A model generated the notes under the pieces. That model had not been told where the DNA came from. It did not search any database and worked only from the letters and a program-made list of their open reading frames with translations. A stretch of DNA of 64,000 nucleotides. Source: Akanthomyces muscarius (Eukaryota; Ascomycota; Sordariomycetes; Hypocreales; Cordycipitaceae). Positions 58,472-64,000 of the stretch are shown here, in pieces. The position numbers and the translations under genes were made by a program. Each line of letters opens with the position of its first letter. Position 1 is the first letter of the stretch. The stretch covers positions 1 to 64,000 of the forward strand of contig NC_079244.1 of NCBI RefSeq assembly GCF_028009165.1, given 5' to 3'.

Positions 58472-61400
58472 CTTAACCTATACTATCTTAGTTATAATAA
58501 TAAGCTAAAACTTAGTACCTTTATATACCCCCCCTATCTATCCCCCCCCCCCCTTTACTAACTAGAAAAAACTTTTTTTTTTTTTTTAGTATATATTATT
58601 CTTTAGCTTTTTAGGTGTAGTATAGAAAAACATAACTCTAATAGGGCTATATATTACTATTAGTTAGGGGTTAGTAGGTAGTAGTTAGCAATTATATAGC
58701 TATAACTAGGCCCTACCTACTCTTTTAAGTGTCTAATTAGGCCTTTATTATAAATTATTATATAATATATAGTACTATTTAGGTACTTTAAGTGTAAATA
58801 AAGTAAAGTAATTATAAAAAGGTAAACTATATAGTAAAAAGACTATATCCCTTTAAAGGAAATATTTATAATAATAAGGTTATTACTATAACGCCTATTA
58901 GTATTTTCCTTTTTTCCTTTTATTAACTATTTTATTTCCTTATAGTATTAAACTTATATTACTTTATTCTTTTCTTACTTTAATAATATTCCTATTATAT
59001 CTTATTATATACCCTTTTAAACTTAATAACTCTCTTTATATATTACTATATCTTTATTTTAGACTTAATAATATATCTACTATTACTATACCTCCCCCTC
59101 CCTCTCCCCCTAATAAGAATAACTATAACCTAAATATTAGGTATTATCGCCTTTAATATTCCTTAACTAACTTTATTATAAAGGGTAACTCTAACAGTAA
59201 TAAATTTACCTTAGATAATAAACTTAATATACCTTACTTAGTCTATCTTAAAGGTATTACTAATAATAATATACTTAACTATTAGTTAGGGCTTAAAGAT
59301 ACTTATATATCTTATAATAGTAGATATTAAACCTATAAATAGGCCTTTACTATTTTTATAATAAACTTTATTTTATACTACCTTATTTATAATATATAGT
59401 AGATTTATAACTTTAATAAGACTATAAAGACTCCTATTATAGGTAAGTTAAAAGAGAAGGGCTTTAAAAAGGCTGTCTTATAGCCTATTATAGCGCGCCT
59501 TATCTAATAGTATTATAGTATCTTAGATACTACTATACTCTACCCTATTCTTATTTAAGATACCTTTACTCCTTATTATCTTAGCCTTAGTACTAGTAAG
59601 GGCGCTATTATTACCTTATTATAAGTAATACTCCCTATTAGTTCTTTAAATAGAAACTATACTAGTTAAACTAATATTACTAATACTATTAATACCTTTA
59701 ATTAGCTTAGCTAAAATATCTAAACACTTATAGTATATATTCTTAAAAACCCTCTTTCTCTTTTACTTTAATATAGTCTATCTTATTATAGAACTACTAT
59801 TAATCTAATTATATTTTTAGGAAACCCTATATTTTTATACTTATATTTAAGATAAGTATAATATATACTATAATAAGGAGAGTATATATATAAATATATT
59901 ATTAGTAGCTACCCTTATATACCTAACTACTTTTATACTCTTATTAATACCCTCTTATCGCCTTTTAAGCTAGTATAAGTATAATTCTTATAACTTTTAC
60001 TCCTTATATTACTATTATAAGTTTTATTTTTAATCGCCTTTTAATAGGTATTCTAGTTATTATTATTTTAATTACTATTATTACCCCCCTTACTAGTTAT
60101 CTAACTACCTATATAGCTACTATTATTCTAACTAAACCTATAATATTAAAAATATAGACTTTAGTAAGTACCTTAAAGAATTAGATAAGGTCCTATTTAA
60201 GAAGGAAATAAAATAGTAGTTCTTAGTTAGGGTGCTTATTAGGGTAATTAATTTTTATATTACTATTAGTATATATACTAAATAAACTAGCTTAGAGTTT
60301 AGGGAATTATTTATAATTTCTTTTTTATATTAGTTTTTATTATTATAGGTTTAGATTAGGTAGTAAAGGGGCTAAGATATAGTGTTAATAAAGTTATAAG
60401 TCTATAAAGTAGCCCTCCCCTAAAATATTATAATATTAATTATTTTCTACTATTTATACTTATATATCCCCTAATTATTCTATTTTACCTATCTATTATA
60501 ACTTATTATAATATACTTATTATATACTATTATATCTATTAGCTTTACCTTAATAGGCCTTAAATATAACTAATACTAAAGTATTCTATAAGGCGCTAAA
60601 TAGCTCCTATATTAGGTCCTAAAAGCTTACTTATTTTACTAAGACTTCCCTTTTTCTACCCTAACTTTTAGTATTATAAGTATAAAAAACCTTCTTAATA
60701 ACCTATTTTAAGTATTAACTATCCCTTAGTTTATTATTAACTAAGGTTAGTTTAGACACTTAATTATTCTATATCTAAGATAGTAATAAGTCTATTACTA
60801 TCTATTTAACTAAGTTAATATAGAATATCTTATAAAGGCTTTTAGGTAGGTCTAATATTACTATTAATAGACTTAAGGTAGCTATAATATAGTATTTAAA
60901 GTAGACCTAATTAAGCGTTTTATTAAAATAGTTAGTTATAATATTATATAAAAATAGCTATACCTAATTACTAATCTAGAATTTTTCTATTAGATATTAG
61001 TTTTAATTAGACACTTCTTTTTACTATTATTATATATAGGTGATAATAGACTATATTAGGTTATTACTATTTTTAATATATTATAAGAACTATTAGGTAT
61101 AACTTACTAGTATCTTATTTAATAGGTATAGGTTATTTAGGTGTAGTTAGACTATCTTAGTGTTATATCTATATAAAAGGAAGTTTAGACTAAAACCTAT
61201 AATACTTAAGTCCCTATTATTAAAGGTATATTATATTATAAGAAGTTATTATAATTAGTTATATTATAAGTAAAAGATAAGTACTTTTAAGACCGCCTAT
61301 ACTTCTTTATTAGTATATTCTATACTATTATCTATTTAAAGATAGTAAGTAGTAAATAAGAGTTATAATATACCTAATAGATAATATAATATTTTTTAGA

Positions 61401-62689
61401 ACTAACTAATTTAATTTAATTTATAGTTACTAATAAGTTAGTCTAAAAAACTATAAAAATACTACTATATATAAAGGAATTATTTTATATATACTTTAAT
61501 ACTTATTAATATTATAGCTTCTAATTAGATATATTTTAATAGATAGTCTATAATAACTATAAGGAAATATAGTTATTCTAGTCTTTTACTTAGTAGATCT
61601 ATTATAAAATTAACTAAGATTTACTTCTAATATTAATCTATAGTTAAAATAGGCTATAAGAGGCCTTAGTATAGTTACCTTAACTTATATATACTATAAT
61701 AAAGGTAATTCTTAATATAATATACTATATCTTATAATAACCCTAACTAGTAATAGTTATAAATTAATATCTAGAATATACTATTCTACTCTAAGTATAC
61801 TATTATATTAGATATATAAGTACGTTTAATAAGTATAATTATTAAGGACTCTTAGTTAGGTACTTATATATAGCTATAGAATTAGAGTGTCTTATATACT
61901 AAAATAATATAGTCTACTATTTACTTTTTATAATTTACTTTAAATAGAAAGAAGTAAGTTCCTTTTTAAATAGCTTTTACCTTTTTTATATAAAATATAT
62001 TTACTTTTAAACTAGTCTTTTATAAAATTATTAAACTTTTATTTAAGAAGGGAGATAAGGAATAGTTAGATTTAATTATTATAATATTAATAGACTTTAA
62101 GATCTTAGTTAAAGGTTAATTAAAGCTATCTTTAAACTATTTAAAGTAATTAAAGGTATTAGGGTAGACTATAAGAGGGCTTAGTTAATAGTATAATTAG
62201 TATTAAAATAAAGATAAGAATTCTAATTATTATACTTATTATTTAGAAATAACTTATAGTTTAGTAAAGTATTTAAGGTTTTTATAGTTAATAAGGATTA
62301 TAAATATATTTTCTTATTTTTATAACTTAGCTTTTTAGGCTTTTTAGATATATTATTATAATAAAGAGTTCCTTATTATAGATAGTATAATTATATTTAG
62401 TTAGTAAGAGTTTAGTAGAATAGTATATTACTAGGTATAGAATACTATTATTATCTACCTATAATAGATAACTACTAAGCCCTATTTTTAAATAATCTAT
62501 TTTAATAATTATATCTTAACTAAGATCTTATAAGGTAAGGTAGAGATTAAATAGAAATAAGGACTTAAGTTACTTAAAAGTATTATCCTCTTATCTTCTC
62601 TATATAAATAAGATACCCTTATAAGTAAGATATATTAAAGGTTTAATAAGTAAAGAGAAGTTAAAAATAAAGTCCTTATAAAAGTTTAT
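58472..62689. other. RIPped transposon relic
   Basis: TA-rich with homopolymer C and T runs at 58535-58585. The stretch to the left of the gypsy reverse transcriptase should hold its RNase H and integrase, but I could not make out definite motifs. No host gene seen. Confidence 0.4.
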
Positions 62690-63345
62690 AAAGCTAAAAA
62701 AGCTATACACTTTATATATTTTAGTAGGGGCCTCTTACTACTATATAACTTTAATCTTCTTTAAGTCTAGTTTAAGTAATTTTCTTACTTTTATTATAAA
62801 CTTTAAGTACTTAACTTTTATAACTAAGAATTTATACTTATTAATATTTAAGAATAGTCTAGCTTTTACTAGCTTATTTAGTACTATTTTAATCTTTTCC
62901 TTATATTCTTTAAGTATACTTAAGTTATAAATAATTATATTATTTAGGTATATAAATATAAAGTTATTAAGTATCTTACTTAAAGTTTAGTTAATATAAT
63001 ATTAGAAACTAATAAGAGCACCTATAAGCCTAAATAGATATATAAGCTACTTAAAAAGGCTAAAGTAGGTATAAAATACTATATACTTTTTAGATTTAAA
63101 AGCTATATATAGCTAATAAAAAGCTACTTAGATATCTAACTTAGTAAACTATTTTATTATTAAGAGTAAATATAAGGTCTCTTTAATAAGTAAAAAAGAA
63201 TATTAGTCTTCCTTTATAATTATATTAAGGGCCTTATAGTCTATATAAAATCTCTATTTACTATTAGGTTTTTTAATAAGTAAGATAGGTATTATAACTA
63301 ATAAGGGACTTATATAAATCTAGCCCTTATTAAGTAAGGATATAA
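62690..63345 (-). pseudogene. Ty3/gypsy reverse transcriptase, destroyed by RIP
   Basis: Translated on the minus strand with stops ignored, the family motifs appear in order: PILLIKKPNSK.RFYIDYKALN, FTKLDI..AF, IAFKSKKY..FYT.F, LI.LFRLIGALISF, then YLNNIIIY at about 62931-62960 in place of YLDDILIY, then KARLFLNINKYKF and APTK.Y...SFL. Both catalytic aspartates of the YLDD box have become asparagine, the G-to-A half of RIP. The element would run leftward, with its 5' end beyond the window. Confidence 0.85.
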
Positions 63346-64000
63346 GTTATTAATATAACTCTAATAATTATTTATATAATATCTAGTATAGGCACCTATA
63401 TAAGAGTTATTTAGGTATCCTATTAGTTTTTCTCTTAATATTAATTATATAATTAAAGTCTAGCTAATTTAGTAAAAGGCTTAATATAGTGTCTTTTAAA
63501 AATAGATTAGTATATTCTTTATATTAGTTTAAAAGCTATTTCTTAAAAGATAGGGACTTTTATAGTAAAGAGTTAATCTTAAAGATATTTATTATAAGTA
63601 CTAGAACTTCTTAACTAGTTTCTATATATTTATATTTTAATACCTTATAGAGCTAGTATCTATTAAAGAAAGAGTATCTTTATACTTTTAACCTTTTATC
63701 TAATATATATATTTACTAGTTTAGGGATAATTAAGGGTATATATAGCTTATATTTATATTTAGGACTAAGTTATAGTACTTTAATTATAAAAGGCTTAAA
63801 ATAATAGAGTAAGCTAGTAAAGGGATAATATAAAATAGTACTAAAAAAGACTAACTATTAATATTAACACTTATCTATATTATATAAGAGACTATAAACT
63901 TAAGGCCTTTTTTTACTATTAGTTAAATATTTTATTTAATAGGTAAAGATATAAGTTAAAAGCCTAATTACTTAATTATACCCTCCTAAATAACTCTATA
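63346..64000. other. RIPped gypsy relic continuing past the window
   Basis: TA-rich; expected on position to be the protease/gag side of the gypsy element. No motif identified. Confidence 0.4.

Overview
The window looks like chromosome-end (subtelomeric) DNA of a filamentous ascomycete. Four things point that way: short 47-70 bp introns with GTRNGT donors and CTAAC/CTGAC branch points; secreted protein, laccase and cytochrome P450 genes; telomere hexamers CCCTAA/TTAGGG; and long TA-rich tracts full of paired C-to-T and G-to-A transitions (repeat-induced point mutation, RIP). The species cannot be fixed from the sequence; Sordariomycetes is a guess.

Layout. 1-7124: a telomere-associated non-LTR retrotransposon (element A, 5' end outside the window). 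7125-8989: low-complexity subtelomeric filler. 8990-20720: an 11.7 kb gene-bearing segment (copy 1) with little or no RIP, carrying a SET-domain gene, a small secreted-type gene, a four-exon secreted cysteine-rich gene and a 1654-residue gene of unknown function. 20721-31767: two head-to-tail telomeric retrotransposons, B (short, without reverse transcriptase) and C (long, with it), joined by CCCTAA repeats and a variant CCGGAC repeat. 31768-43493: copy 2 of the 11.7 kb segment, collinear but destroyed by RIP. 43494-45895: RIP relic enclosing a 0.53 kb LTR miniature element (TRIM). 45896-53000: non-RIPped DNA with a diverged 18S rRNA fragment, an intact multicopper oxidase gene, a short fragment of a possible LURP-one/tubby-like gene and a broken P450. 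53009-53822: RIPped fragment of the telomeric retrotransposon. 53930-54790: an array of short CCGCCT-headed hairpins. 55915-57779: a complete but RIPped pogo/Fot1 DNA transposon. 58066-64000: RIP relic including a possible LTR and a Ty3/gypsy reverse transcriptase on the minus strand.

How it fits together. Elements A, B and C share 5' and 3' ends. Their 3' ends run into CCCTAA, and B and C begin at a variant telomere-like repeat. A and C encode zinc fingers, a reverse transcriptase and a restriction-enzyme-like endonuclease. B keeps the ends but replaces the enzyme with an unrelated open frame. This is the organisation known for MoTeR1/MoTeR2 of Magnaporthe oryzae, and I regard it as the main system here. 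All three point the same way, as expected if cDNA is primed from the telomeric G strand of a left chromosome end. The intact/RIPped pair of 11.7 kb segments flanking the B-C array suggests that a chromosome end carrying copy 2 was later extended by a non-RIPped copy from elsewhere.
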